Shown: one piece after another, positions 1 through 10,854 of the stretch
Numbering within the stretch: position 1 is the stretch's first letter
Layout: every line of letters starts with the position of its first letter
NCBI GenBank assembly: GCA_028023455.1
Contig: JAQFVV010006306.1
Location: 2,257,001 to 2,321,000 of the forward strand
Source: Epiperipatus broadwayi
Lineage: Eukaryota > Onychophora > Udeonychophora > Euonychophora > Peripatidae
DNA length: 64,000 bases
Direction: 5' to 3'
Notes under the pieces: generated by a model
The model's database searches: none
What the model was told of the DNA's origin: nothing
What the model saw: only the letters and a program-made list of their open reading frames with translations
Made by a program: the position numbers and the translations under genes

Positions 1-589
1 GATGAATTTGGGGATTAATCAAAACCCATAAGGATTAGTGAAGGGCTCAGTTAGAAGACCATATAAGAAGACGTATTTATGGAATGAGCGGTTTTGTTTG
101 TACTCCAGAAGTCAGGTATATAAGTGTGATATAGAGGGAGAATCGGGGTAGTAAAAAATAAGACTACAGTGACCCTAATGGGAAGACCTATGGTACCTAA
201 CTTTAAAGGAGTGCTTTATCAATGTATGTAACAGTTATGTATGTAATTGAATTTTGCTGGAAATTAAACTAATATTTTAACTCACGCAATCTGTCTAAAT
301 CTCTCATTTGTTTGACGCATATACTTCCATTTTTACTTCTTTTCTTTTACTATGTAATTCCATGACAAGCATTTATTCATAAAGAATGGAAAATTTATTT
401 AGATTTTAAATAATTAATGGCTAAACATTTACTTGACCGTCTTCTTTTTCAACGTATGTAATTCTATCATAAGTGCTAATGATAAAAAAGAAAGAAAGTC
501 AAGTTTCTAAAGAAATGTTTATCCATTTATTATTTAAAGTTTACATAAATTAATCTTTTCTTTGGAAGCGAATAAACACTTACCATAGA
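1..589. other. AT-rich interval, nothing recognised
   Basis: No gene, repeat family member or convincing ORF was recognised in this stretch. Similar 16-18 bp pieces containing 'tatgtaattc' recur near 350, 450 and 540, which suggests old local duplication only. Confidence 0.5.
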
Positions 590-735
590 ATTATAGATAT
601 CAACATGTGTGTGATCAGGTGGGTCAGCAATATGAGATGACATGGAGAGTTGAGGGTTGTGTGAAAGTCTGAATTCGAATCCCTTATATATTACAGTATA
701 TATGTGCAGGTGTCTGTAAGCCTGTATAGTGTATT
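590..735 (+). repeat. HHR-A repeat, 3' tail fragment
   Basis: The sequence GTGTGAAAGTCTGAATTCGA and the following 'atcccttatata' match the 3' tail of the hammerhead-bearing repeat family found near 8.9, 16.1 and 21.0 kb. The ribozyme core is absent, so this is a truncated or decayed copy. Confidence 0.55.
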
Positions 736-1154
736 AAATTAGATATTATGTTAAATGGAAAAAATAAAAATTTCAAAAACAATATTTAGAGTTTGGCAAA
801 GTATTTTAATTAACAAGCATCACATTTTAAATTTCACCAAATGATCAATTATGAAAGAAATATCATAAAACCCTAACATATAGCATCAAAATACAGGGGA
901 AAAAAAAAGCGTAAACTAAAGAATGAATGCAAAAAATTCAACTATGAGAGAAATGTTAAAATCTTAAAATATGACAACAGAATACAGAAAAAAAATAATA
1001 AACAACACGCAGTGAAACAAAAATATTTACATTTTTTTACTAATAAGACGGGAAAATACAGAAAGAAGTGCATGAAGTAATGAAAGTAAAAAATTCAATT
1101 TAAAAAAGAAATGTTAATATTTAAAAACATATAAATTGTCTATATTAAACTTAA
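736..1154. other. AT-rich interval, nothing recognised
   Basis: A/T-rich sequence with short poly-A runs. I see no coding or repeat-family signal. Confidence 0.5.
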
Positions 1155-1860
1155 TATAATTATAAGGGGCTTGAACTCAGATTTTCAAACTCTCCACAGT
1201 TATCCAATCCAACTTATATTAACGGATACACATGACCACATACACGTGAAAAAGATAAACGATCTTCAATATAGGTATTTCATGCAGCACTCATCATTTA
1301 CTACAGATCACCATCTCCCACATATACTCACTCACAGCTCAGTTTATATTAAGGTAGCAAATCTTCAAACTTTAATGGACAAGCTTCAATCTACTCCACT
1401 CTTCAGCCATCCATATCACTGTAAGTTCAATGATGAAATACTCAAAGCCCTTGATGATCAGAATATTATGGTCACACCCATTTAAGTCAATCTGACTCAT
1501 CACACATAGGAATTAAGGTCAACATAGGTATGACCATAATATTGGCATCATCAAGGGCTTTGAGCATTTCATCCTTGGATTTTCAGTGATATGGACAGCT
1601 GATATGGAGAGTGGAGAAGATTGAAACTTGTCCATTAAAGTTTGAAGATTTGATATCTTAATATAAACTGAGCAGTGATTGTATATATGTGTGGGAGATG
1701 GTGATATGGACTAACTGATGAGTGCTGGTTTATCACAAAATATGTATATTGGAGATAATTTATCTTTTTCACATGTACGTGGTCATGTGTATCAGTTGTA
1801 TGGGATAGATTGAATAGCTGTGAGAAGTTTGAAAGTCTGAGTTCAAGGCTTTTATAATTA
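1155..1860. repeat. HHR-A repeat, head-to-head inverted pair
   Basis: The left half (about 1163-1495) is the reverse complement of the right half (about 1530-1855); both belong to the HHR-A family. The right copy reads CTGATGAGTGCTGG at about 1717 and then ACAAAATATGTATATTGG, so the G of the catalytic GAAA is lost. The left copy, read on the minus strand, keeps ATGATGAGTGCTG and GAAATA but has lost the first C of the core and most of stem II. Both ribozymes are predicted inactive. An 8-bp AT-rich direct repeat, TATAATTA, lies at 1155-1162 and 1853-1860 and may be the target duplication, although it is weak because of its composition. A 104-residue frame (1171-1485) is an accident of this repeat. 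Confidence 0.75.
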
Positions 1861-2295
1861 CATTAAAAGAAATAATATCCTAAAATATGGCATTGCGATA
1901 CAGAAAAAATATAAAAAAAACATGAACTAGAATGAAACATAGATATTGCTAAAAGATACAACTTAAAAATGTCTTTAACATTAATTTATCAGAATTTTCA
2001 ATAGTTACCCTTGCAAAATGTTTGTAATGGTCATTGCTGACAATATTGCTATATGGGCATATATTCATTCCAAACGCATAGCAACACTGACTTTGGAGTT
2101 TGTGATATCTCTTAAATATAATTTACAATCAAATATCACACATTCATATGAAACCCATTACAATCAAATTGATTGCTAAAATGTTATGGCTTGACATTAA
2201 TGACATACAAATGCAAAGTATCTTTTAGATCAGCCATGACCTTTGCAAAATTAATCCAAATAATCAAAATATAAATTTGGCTTATAAAAAATATA
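1861..2295. other. Intergenic interval, nothing recognised
   Basis: No ORF or repeat match was recognised. Confidence 0.5.
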
Positions 2296-2308
2296 AAATA
2301 TTATTATA

Positions 2309-2669
2309 CAGAAGCAAAACTCTCCATATAGTAGTGCCACCTGTGCTAAACAGAGTAATCAATGGATGCAAGAAGGTTTGCCCATAAAATCCCTATCTAA
2401 TGCCTACTCATCCAATATCCCCAGACTAGTTTCTAGTTTGTGGATTTTATCAGTGAGGAGCCTTGGATCTGAAAGCACTGCACCTAGAAACTAATCTGGA
2501 GATATTGGATGAGTAGTCACTAGATAGGGATTTTATGCATAAACCTTCCTCCATCCAATGATTACTCTGGCTTGCATTGATTGAGCAGCGCTTCTGTATG
2601 GAGAGTTTTGCTTCTGTATAAACAGATTGTGTGCACATAAAGAATGGTGATCATGTGATGTTTAGTGTT
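2309..2669. mobile_element. HHR-B element, inverted dimer with 13-bp target duplication
   Basis: The left part (2309-2488) is the antisense HHR-B body starting at the diagnostic 'caaaactctcc', and the right part (2489-2669) is the sense body ending 'gtgatgtttagtgtt'. The insert is bounded by a perfect 13-bp direct repeat, AAATATTATTATA, at 2296-2308 and 2670-2682, which is a retroposition-type target duplication. The minus-strand ribozyme reads CTGATAA instead of CTGANGA, and the sense copy lacks the 5' half of the core, so neither is expected to cleave. Both keep the GAAAC and stem III region. Confidence 0.85.
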
Positions 2670-2682
2670 AAATATTATTATA

Positions 2683-3249
2683 AATACATGACTATTATCA
2701 ATTACTTAAAGATATAAAATTTTATCTTAAAACAAAATTATGATATTGAGAATCCCAAAAGAGCAATAGTTATAAAAAATTTAGATTTATACTTCTATTA
2801 ACCTGCACAGATGAAATGTAGAAAACAAAACATTTCTCTAAAAAATATTCTTTTGCAAAATGAAACTACGTTGAAAAATATATATATAATTTTACCCTAT
2901 GGCATCCTTAATAAATTTCCTTGGAAAATTTGTATTCTGTGCCATAAAAATTTACATTCTTTTCATCTATCATTTTAGCGGGATTCATGGATTAGTTGGC
3001 AATAGAGATAAGAAATTTTTACTGACTAGAAAAAAGAGCCCATAGATATTTAAACCATTACATTTAGATTACTTTATTCTTTGAGAAAGTATTTAAATGA
3101 AATGGTAATTTCTCAATGATAGATGTTATTATTAATTCAATTTAAACTGGATCGGATCGTAAAATTTACTTTGCTCCTTTATAATTTTTTTCTTTTTCTT
3201 TGGAATATCAACTTTAGCAAGGAATTTGATATAATATACACATTTTTAT
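2683..3249. other. AT-rich interval, nothing recognised
   Basis: No feature supported. Short ORFs here are low-complexity A/T frames. Confidence 0.5.
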
Positions 3250-3348
3250 TTTTTCTCATGTGTCATAGCATTAGCCGGGAAGCGAACCCGCTAACCGGGA
3301 CAATTACTTGTAAAGTAGCCGTCGCTGACCTCTCGACCACCAACCCAA
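3250..3348 (-). repeat. tRNA-derived SINE
   Basis: The minus strand reads as a tRNA-like head: TTGGTGGTCGAGAGGTCAGC (A-box region), then a T-arm with GGGTTCGCTTCC (B box) inside a CCGGG/CCCGG-type stem, ending next to the conserved 'tgacacatg'. At least five further copies occur in the window (7.1, 18.4, 21.7, 31.5 and 48.5 kb). It is a Pol III-type retroposon head and not a functional tRNA, because the anticodon arm is degenerate. Confidence 0.8.
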
Positions 3349-3925
3349 AATTTTCCAAATTAAAATATTTTATTTAAAAACGATTGTTTTTACCAAATTT
3401 AGTTTCATTTAATTAAACAATACAGTTCACATTTTAAAGAGAATATAAAAATTATTTTAATCACAAATTTATTATGAACTATAGTGATAACATCTCAAAT
3501 GCACACACATATATCAAACTTATTGTTTTATGAAATGCAATAACTTTATGATGTATGCGCCATGTCTACAAAATGAAATAAACTGTACATTTATCTTATT
3601 CAATATTTATTTGAATCTAAACTATAAATGTTTGATTATGACTGATTAAAGACATTGTAAAAAGGTAATAGTTTATACTAAATCTTAAATAAGTGTTCTT
3701 CTATCTTTCATAAAAGTAATTTTATCTTCTATCTCTTTACTAATTATAATAAGAATTATTATTATTTTATTATAACAGTAGCTTATCTGATTTCACATGC
3801 TAGTTTTATGAAATATGTGACTTCAAACCAGGGTTAGCAGCATGAAAACTATTTCATTTCTCCCTCCTTTGTTAAAAAATCCAAACAATTAAACCTAATT
3901 CTCAAAATATACAAATTAACATAAA
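3349..3925. other. AT-rich interval, nothing recognised
   Basis: No feature supported. Confidence 0.5.
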
Positions 3926-4020
3926 TACATGAAAGCAGTCAATACTTAAACAATATCAATATGAAAAACAACCAACAATCTCAATCTGTTGTCATGGCAA
4001 CCTCGTTTAAATAAAAAAGT
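3926..4020 (+). repeat. MITE-C foldback arm, solo
   Basis: Contains 'agcagtcaatacttaaacaa', 'caaccaacaatctcaatctg' and TTGTCATGGCAACCTCGTTT, matching one arm of the foldback repeat that is complete at 28999-29208. The opposite arm is not present here. Confidence 0.6.
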
Positions 4021-4785
4021 AAATAACACCACATTAAACAGGTTATTGGGTCTTTTACAATTTCAGTACAAATATAAATTAATAATTTCTTAAAAATAAC
4101 AATCATAATTTATTTACAATAATATTTCAATATTGGTTTTTCATCAAAAACTATTTCTGTAGGATATTTACGATTTCAGCTTAAATACCTCTGCCAATAT
4201 AAAGAGCACCCAGTTTTACTATGAGTTCATCTTTTAGATTTTGAATGTAGTGCTTGTCTTTAAGATACTCTTTCCATGGTATTGCATTGTAAGAGTATAT
4301 GTTTCCTAAAAAGTTTTGCAGGAGACTTCTTATATTCCACAAAAGCCTTTGGCTTTATGATCTGGGTATTCCACTAACTTTTAGTGGAAGCATAAAAGTG
4401 AGTTCTTGCTTTAACTTCTTTATATATAAATTGTCTGGTCTATATATTATTTCCATATCCATTTCATTGCAAGTAGCTAATGTTTTATGTGATTTGGCCA
4501 GGTGCTGCAGATTAGTGGTTGCATAATGAATATCATCATTATCACATATTAAGAAAAATTATTTCTTAATCCATTAAAATATAAAGTATATATACCTGTA
4601 TATTTCCTGAAAGTATTGCCAGGTGGCAGGTGCATCAATTAAATTAGATTAATCTATATAAAGCTCCTAAGTGGATAAAATTTTTAATTATTTAGTTACT
4701 GTATTGACAAATATTCAGTTATATAATTACGTATATTGCTTTAAAAATACAGACAACGAATAATATTATTATTACATATATATAT
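4021..4785. other. AT-rich interval, nothing recognised
   Basis: A 75-codon frame at 4299-4526 has no recognisable domain and I do not consider it a gene. Confidence 0.45.
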
Positions 4786-5300
4786 AAACTTCTTTGTATC
4801 AATAATTTCAATCTCTGTGGTCAAGTTGCAATCTTTAGTGCCCACATAAATATATGGGACCATAAATAAAGATGAGATTCCACCTTTTTTGTTCAAGGGA
4901 GGTTGTCATGACATTAGTTTGAGATTGTTGATTGTTATCTGTATTGAAATTGTCTTAGTGCTGACTGGTTTCTAATGGTTACTTATAATCCCATTTAGCC
5001 TTGAACTTTGGATGCAATTTGAAAATTATTAATTGCAATTTGTAATGTTATAATTAACTATTTATTAGTCTGCATTCAGAACAGGTTATATTTACCTGTT
5101 TCATGAGGTTTATTTAAACTTCTTTGTGCCAACAATTTCAATCTCTTTTGTCAAGTTGCAATCTTTAGTATACATAAATATATGAGACTATAAATAAAGG
5201 TGGGATTCCACCTTTATTGTTAAAAGGAGGATGCTTTGACAACAGTTTGAGATTGTTATCTATATTGGGATTGTCTAAGTGTTGAATGATATTATATATA
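4786..5300 (+). repeat. Two tandem units (~330 bp period) containing MITE-C arm
   Basis: The block starting 'aacttctttgt', then 'caagttgcaatcttta', then GGTGGGATTCCACC, then the 'gtttgagattgtt' arm, begins at about 4788 and again at about 5118. Between the units lies 'gcattcagaacaggttatat'. The same composite unit recurs at about 14.5-14.8 kb and 16.65-16.99 kb. It appears to be a non-coding mobile or satellite unit with the foldback arm as one module. No coding capacity was found. Confidence 0.65.
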
Positions 5301-5459
5301 TATAAACAGATTTGATATATATTTATGTATTTTCATATAGTAGTAGAATGATGGATAGAGAAGTGAAAGCTCCTAAATTGCTTCTCACTTAAAGAAAGTA
5401 AAAAAAAACAAAGTTTGATTAGTCGAAAAAAATTATTGTGCTCCATGCTAGTTGCACGA

Positions 5460-5768
5460 ACAACACTAAAATTATTACATGATCACTATTTCCTATGCTT
5501 ACAAAAGCTATTACTAGCAGTAGCAAACTCTTCTGACAATAGTGCCAGCCAGTGCAAGCCTTAGTAATCAATGGATGCAGGAAGGCTCGTGCATAAAATC
5601 CCTATCTAGTGCCTATTCATTCAATATCCCGAGACTAGTTTCTAGCTTGTAGCTTTCTTCAGTGAGTAGCCTTGGATTGAGAGCACTGCACCTAGTTCTT
5701 AGTATCCAATGTTAATATAGATAAGGATTTTATGCACAGACCTGTATTGCTCTTGTTAAGCATCCATG
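5460..5768 (-). mobile_element. HHR-B element, degenerate, mostly antisense
   Basis: The antisense HHR-B body runs from 'attacatgatcactatttcc' through 'aatcaatggatgcaggaagg' to 'gagcactgcacctag', followed by a short sense remnant ('ggattttatgcac'). On the minus strand the ribozyme region keeps CTGAAGA (legal for CUGANGA), the AGC/GCU stem II, GAAA and the self-complementary ACTAGT, but inner stem I has two mismatches. No clear target duplication was seen. Confidence 0.65.
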
Positions 5769-8290
5769 TCTCAGACTCAAAGTAAGAACTGGTAAAACAC
5801 ATTTAGTAAAGACCCTGTTCAAACACATATGCATATTTCCTTTTAATACTGTTATTTCTACCAAAAGCACTCCAACCAAGTTTAATTCTATGATTAATTT
5901 CATCCATTATGTTTCCATCTATAGTAATCATCTGAGCAAGGCATTTGTATTTGTTAACCTCTTCTAACTCATCATAATCAATCTTTATTTTCAACTTTTA
6001 ATCTATTGAACATTAATTTAGTCCTTTTAACATATACTTGTAGTCCTACATTCCTACTTTCATCTAAATAAATCTTGCAACATTTCCTGAAGCTCTGAAG
6101 CATTATTTGAAAAAACAATCACATTATATTCAAAATTAAGATGACTTTAATCTCCATTTACTTTTACTCCCTTAGCTTCCCATTTTAATATACAAAATAT
6201 ATCTTGCAAAACTGTTGTAAAAAGTTTTGGAAATATGAAGTCACCCTGTTATTCACCCTTCTCGATGTTAATCTAATTGTTGATGTTGCATTTTTATAAA
6301 TATTCTTCAAAAATATGACAATATCTTGGGTTTATACCTTGATGATCCAATGCTTTAATTACTGAAGAAATGCTTATAGATGCCTTTCATAATCCACAAT
6401 CCAAAGCATAATGGCAACTCATATCATTGGTCCTTTTTATAACTTCTCTCAACACTTGGATATGATCCACTGTACTAAAATTACTTTTAAATCCAGCTTG
6501 TTCTTTTGGTTGGTCAAAAATTCAAAGTTTGCTATAAAATTAGTTGTATTTATTTTGGTAAATATTTTGTATAGAACTGATAGGCTGTAATTTCAAATAT
6601 CTTCTTTATCATCTTTTTTCAATATTAATACTACATTCTGCCAATCATCTGGCACATTTTTACCATTTAGACATTTGATATATAATTTCCCAATTTTTTT
6701 TTTATCAATTATAAGTCTATCATTGCCTGAAGCTTTTCATTTCTTCATAAATTTAATTGCATGTATCACTTCTTCATTTAACATCCTGGGTAATTCAGAA
6801 GATATAATAGTCATAGGAAGTACTTTTCCTTGTTATTTATTGCTGTATAATTCTTGATAGAACTTTTCTACACATTTCATGATGTCATCTCACTTTTTAA
6901 TAATAGTTCCAGTTTTTTTTCTTATTTCAGAAATAAGTTTCCTATCAATATCAAAGTGTTGCTTTACACTCTTGAGACTTTTATTCTCTTCTATAACTTT
7001 CCTTAGTAGTTCACAATTATACTTTTTTATATCATTATCAACTCTTTTGTTTTTCATGTGTCAAATCATTGGCTGGGAAGCAAACCCACAAATCCGGGAC
7101 AACTGCTTGTAAGGCAGCTGTGCTGACCACTCGGCCACCAATGCTTGACGATATTATCAAATCTTTTTCGCACCATTTTACAAAATTCGAGATATTCAAT
7201 CCTTCTTAATGCATCTTTTTTTTTTTATAGATTTATATTTCTTTTTTTCAATAATTGTCATCTTAGAAAAAATTTTATTGGTCAATTTCTGCTTTTTTAT
7301 ACCAGCTATCTATTTTTGTTTCAGTTTGTAAAAATAGATCATTTAACTTCCTATGATTTTGTTCAAATCTGAATCATGCTCAAAATGTGTTAATATTTGA
7401 AAACGATTTGCAAGTTCTAGTTAAAATTTAATGGAATGTTTCTGAAGATTAAAAATATCAACTGTGAATATTGTTGTTCTTAACAATTGTTATCTTTCTA
7501 ATTTTGCATTATGACCATGTCCTGTTTTGAATTTATTAAGAACTTTGCAATCCTGAAATACATATTTTCTCGTAATCAGAATGTAATCTAATTCTGCTGT
7601 CTTTATTTTGAAGATTCCATGTCAATTTCCATTAACATTTTTCTCAAAAAAAAAAAAAAAAAGAATTCAAAATATAAAGTTTTTTTTTTTTTTACAAATT
7701 CTACAAATCTATATCCTCTTATTTCTATCATCATAAACAAATTTATTTACAGCACTTTCATCTTTCAATTCTTTACCAATTCTAGTACTAATGTCTCCCA
7801 TAATAATTTTAAAATGTTGTTTGGTCTGATCAAAAACCTTTTGTACATCCATATAAAAATCCTCTACTTCTTCATGGCAATGAGAACTTGTTGGGGCATA
7901 AATCTACCATTAAGTTGAATAACAAATCTTGTCACTCTGTCTAATACCCCATTAATTTCCACAATGTTGTTATTCCACTATTATTTACAATGAATCCTAC
8001 TCCATTTATATTTCCAAAATTTGTGTCTTTGTAGTATAATATGTGTCCACTTTTACAAACAATTGTCTCTTCACCTTTTCTCCTAACTTCACAAAGTCCA
8101 ATAATATTTCAATTTTTGCAATCTTCCTTCACTTGAAAGTGATCTGCAGTTGTATTTAAATAAAAGGACATCATCAAATGACAATCTGGGTCTGCAATGA
8201 GATTCTTCCCTCTAACTCCATCCACCAACTGCTGTCTTAGCTGAGAATTTTACAGCCTTCTGGGAGTAAGAGCTATGCTTTTTTTTGTCT
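5769..8290 (-). pseudogene. Decayed LINE (APE endonuclease + reverse transcriptase, RTE/BovB-like)
   Basis: Read on the minus strand from about 8270, an AP-endonuclease-like N-terminus is visible in broken frames (a GLCEVRRKGEE-type stretch near 8100, GVGFIVNN near 8000, and a GD.NTRIG-type motif near 7800). Reverse-transcriptase sequence follows: remnants of the FVDYEKAF motif near 6400 and a QGDFI.PKLF-type motif near 6230. The thumb segment YKCLAQMITIDGNIMDEINH lies at 5803-5994. Frameshifts and stops occur throughout, so the copy is dead. Homologous fragments lie at 12.4-13.1, 22.1-24.0, 24.0-26.5 and 31.8 kb. A SINE is nested at 7052-7147. Assignment to the RTE side of the LINE tree is inferred from motif wording and the (GATGAT)-like tail seen in related fragments. 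Confidence 0.8.
7052..7147 (-). repeat. tRNA-derived SINE nested in LINE
   Basis: The plus strand shows 'catgtgtcaaatcattggct', 'gggaagcaaaccc' and 'gctgaccactcggccaccaa', the reverse complement of the tRNA-like SINE head. It interrupts the LINE coding remnant, so it inserted after that LINE copy. Confidence 0.8.
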
Positions 8291-8698
8291 ATCAAGATTG
8301 TAAATATTTATTAGAAAAAAAAAATTTCATTCACACACACATTTACTCTTCTTTCAAGAAAACTCAAACTGATATTTTAGTTAAGAGCTTTCAGATAACT
8401 AAGAAGCAAGCCCATGATGTTTCTTGTTCTTAAATTCAGAAGTAAAAAGCCAATAAACCCACCGTGCTGGCTAATGTGTGTTGGTGAGCAGCTCATCCAT
8501 ATTCGTAATACTATATGAACAATCACATAGAAATAACAGCTGCAACGACAAGAACATATGGAATGGATATTAGGAAATTGCCCTGCTTGGTTCCTTTAAG
8601 TCCTCCGAAATGAATCAAAGGGTTTCATCTCAATTTTCATTTAACTTATGAATTGTCCTTAAATGCTGTAAAACAGAACTTCACAATTAATATATTAC
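8291..8698. other. Intergenic interval, nothing recognised
   Basis: No feature supported. Confidence 0.45.
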
Positions 8699-8699
8699 A

Positions 8700-9004
8700 A
8701 TTTATTTGAGCTTTCCATCATCAGATTTTAATGGTATGGATGGCTAAAGGGTTGGAGTAGATTGAAGCCTGTCTATTAAAGTATGAGGGCTTGCTATCTT
8801 AATATAAACTAAGCACTGATTATACATATGTGTGAGAGATGATAATCTAGACCAACTGATGAGTGCTGGTCCAGCACGAAATACGTATATTGGTGATTAT
8901 TTGTCTTTTCTACATGTGTGTGGTCATATGTATCGGTAGTAGGAGATAGTGTGGATAGTTGAAGGGTGCTTGAAAGTCTGAGTTTAAATCCCCTATATTT
9001 ATTT
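8700..9004 (+). mobile_element. HHR-A repeat, full-length copy with intact hammerhead
   Basis: About 300 bp, colinear with copies at 1.5-1.86, 15.85-16.1 and 20.7-21.1 kb. Order: 'ttccatcatcagattttaat', a middle segment with 'gtctattaaagtatga' and 'cttaatataaactaagcact', the hammerhead (8842-8900), then 'ggtcatatgtatcgg' and the tail GAAAGTCTGAGTTTAAATCC, which resembles a degenerate Pol III B box (GGTTCGANTCC). A weak 8-bp direct repeat ATTTATTT flanks it (8700-8707 and 8997-9004). The size, the possible B box and the ribozyme recall the Sm-alpha hammerhead SINEs of schistosomes. The resemblance is architectural, and I see no sequence identity that would make it the same family. Confidence 0.8.
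8842..8900 (+). ncRNA. Type I hammerhead ribozyme (HHR-A)
   Basis: Core CTGATGA at 8856-8862. Stem II is GTGCTG (8863-8868) paired with CAGCAC (8872-8877), six Watson-Crick pairs closed by a 3-nt loop. GAAA is at 8878-8881. Stem III is the self-complementary ATACGTAT (8881-8888), with A15.1 and U16.1 in place. The H17 residue is A8889, where cleavage is predicted. Stem I is ACCAA (8851-8855) with TTGGT (8890-8894), then an internal loop, then ATAATC (8842-8847) with GATTAT (8895-8900). Every invariant core position is present. Stem III has no loop of its own, as in natural hammerheads that work as dimers, so activity may need two copies. Activity is inferred; the fold is read directly from the sequence. 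Confidence 0.85.
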
Positions 9005-10469
9005 AAATACATACCTTTTAAATTATTATTTAAGCCAAATTTAAATAGATTATTAAAAAAATTTGTTTTTTTTTTAAAAAAAAACTTACATGTTATTCAT
9101 TATTGTTGTGTTTATAAGAAATTGAAAGGAATCACGACATTTAATAAATAATTTATATTAATAGAAGTAATTGATTTGTAATTAGTAAAATTTAACGGTT
9201 ATTAAAGTTAAGCTTATTAAGGTTGCAATTATTGATAAAAATCTTCTTATTTAAATTCTTTAAACGAACTCTCAAATGACATATTGTTTGAAAACTTTAT
9301 CTTTTATTGCTAATTGCTTTTCAGACCTTTCCTGCCTACAGTGTAGTGACATTTTTTTTTAAAAATGTCAACTAATCAATAAAGAAATGCTGATTTACCT
9401 CTTTTAAAATGAAGAAAGACTTGGTTAGCATGGAAATGAATATTCAATTTCTAATTAAGAATTAGACCGTAAATATGATTCTAACGATATTAATTTTCAG
9501 GTTTGCCACAATATTTAAGCGGAATATCTTATTTAAAAGTTACATTGTTTAAATTATTTTTTATAAACACACACACACACACAGCGGCTTTATTGATCGG
9601 AAGTTCAAAAGAAATTCCAGCATCAGAATCGACCTTAGGACCCTTTAATTCCAAGTCGGACGCTCTAACAACTGCCCAAAACAATGCAGTTCTAATCATA
9701 CCCTACGAAAATATAATCATTATGTGTTTATATGTTCCATTTTATTTATTATTACTGGATAATCGTCAAAACAACATACCTGTCTAGATCATCATTCTCA
9801 TAATATTTCTCCAAACGATATATGATCTGGTCGGTTTTGAAACTTTTGAATGGAACGGCCATTATTATGATAATGGAGGCTGTCTTAACCATCCACTTTT
9901 CTAAGCATATTTTCCTTCTGAATTAAATTGTCTCGCATAGCCAAACTAAAACGAGTTCTGGTCATCTGTACTTCTTTAATCTGACCAAGTATTTACTTCC
10001 TCATTTTTAAAATAAATTCAAAAAGTTTGGTCAATGCTATCCTTAAAAAATATCACTTCATTTTCTACCTTTTCTCCAATCTCTAACAACAGTTGGTTTC
10101 AAGAAAATCCATAGCTTCAAAAATAATCATCATTTTTGTTGACATTAATTTATACCCAAATATATTTTCCAATTAACATTGGCAATTATTATTTTGATTT
10201 TCTGGATTCTTTATTGTTGATAAATAATTAAACCAATCCTATGACTTCAAACGTAGCTATTATTTCCGTGATCAATTGATTTTATCCACATTTTACCAAA
10301 GTGAGTGGTGGAATAAAAAAAAAGGTTACCATTTAGTAAAAAAAAAAAGTCAAATAGAGGTTTTTGAACTAAAAACTGGAGTTAAATAGAAATATGTATT
10401 AATTCCAGATTTGTTTTGTATTTTTATGATGTGACTTTTGAAATAATTTCTAAGGCATCTTCATCTATC
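9005..10469. other. AT-rich interval; short (CA)n at ~9570
   Basis: Contains a short CA microsatellite at about 9566-9582. A 94-codon frame at 9503-9787 spans this microsatellite, has no domain and is not accepted as a gene. Nothing else was recognised. Confidence 0.45.
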
Positions 10470-10482
10470 AGTATCAAAATGA

Positions 10483-10841
10483 AAAACGGGTAAAACTCTC
10501 CATACAGTAGCATCACCAGTACAAGCCAGAGTAATCAATAGATGCCAGAAGGCCCATGCATAAAATTCCTACCTAGTGCCTACTCATCCGATATCCCCAG
10601 ACTAGTTTCGGGCTTATGGCTTTCATCAGTGCTCTCAGATCCAAAACTCCTCACTAACGAAAGCCACAAGCTTGGAGATATTGGATGATTAGGCAGTAGA
10701 TAGGGATTTAATACACAAGCCTTCTGGCATCCATTGATTACTCTGGCTTGCACTGGTGGTGCTACTGTATGGAGAGTTTTGCCTGATTTAACAATTATGA
10801 GCAAGCATAAGAAATGGTGATCATGTGATGTTTAGTGGTTT
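10483..10841. mobile_element. HHR-B element, inverted dimer with ~13-bp target duplication
   Basis: Antisense body from 'gtaaaactctcc' to 'tcatcagtgctctcag', then sense body from 'gatccaaaactcctcac' to 'gatgtttagtggtt'. The flanks carry AGTATCAAAATGA (10470-10482) and AGTATCAAGATGA (10842-10854), identical at 12 of 13 positions. The sense ribozyme reads CTAACGA and has lost the GAAACTAGT block. The antisense copy on the minus strand has CTGATGA, AGC/GCC-like stem II and GAAACTAGTC but lacks the 5' part of stem I at the dimer junction. Confidence 0.85.
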
Positions 10842-10854
10842 AGTATCAAGATGA

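Noticed and set aside
1171-1485. 104-codon plus-strand frame
   Set aside because: It lies wholly in an antisense HHR-A repeat; related frames appear in other copies (8.8 and 20.7 kb) without conservation of an ORF.
9566-9583. CA microsatellite as a notable repeat
   Set aside because: Short and ordinary.
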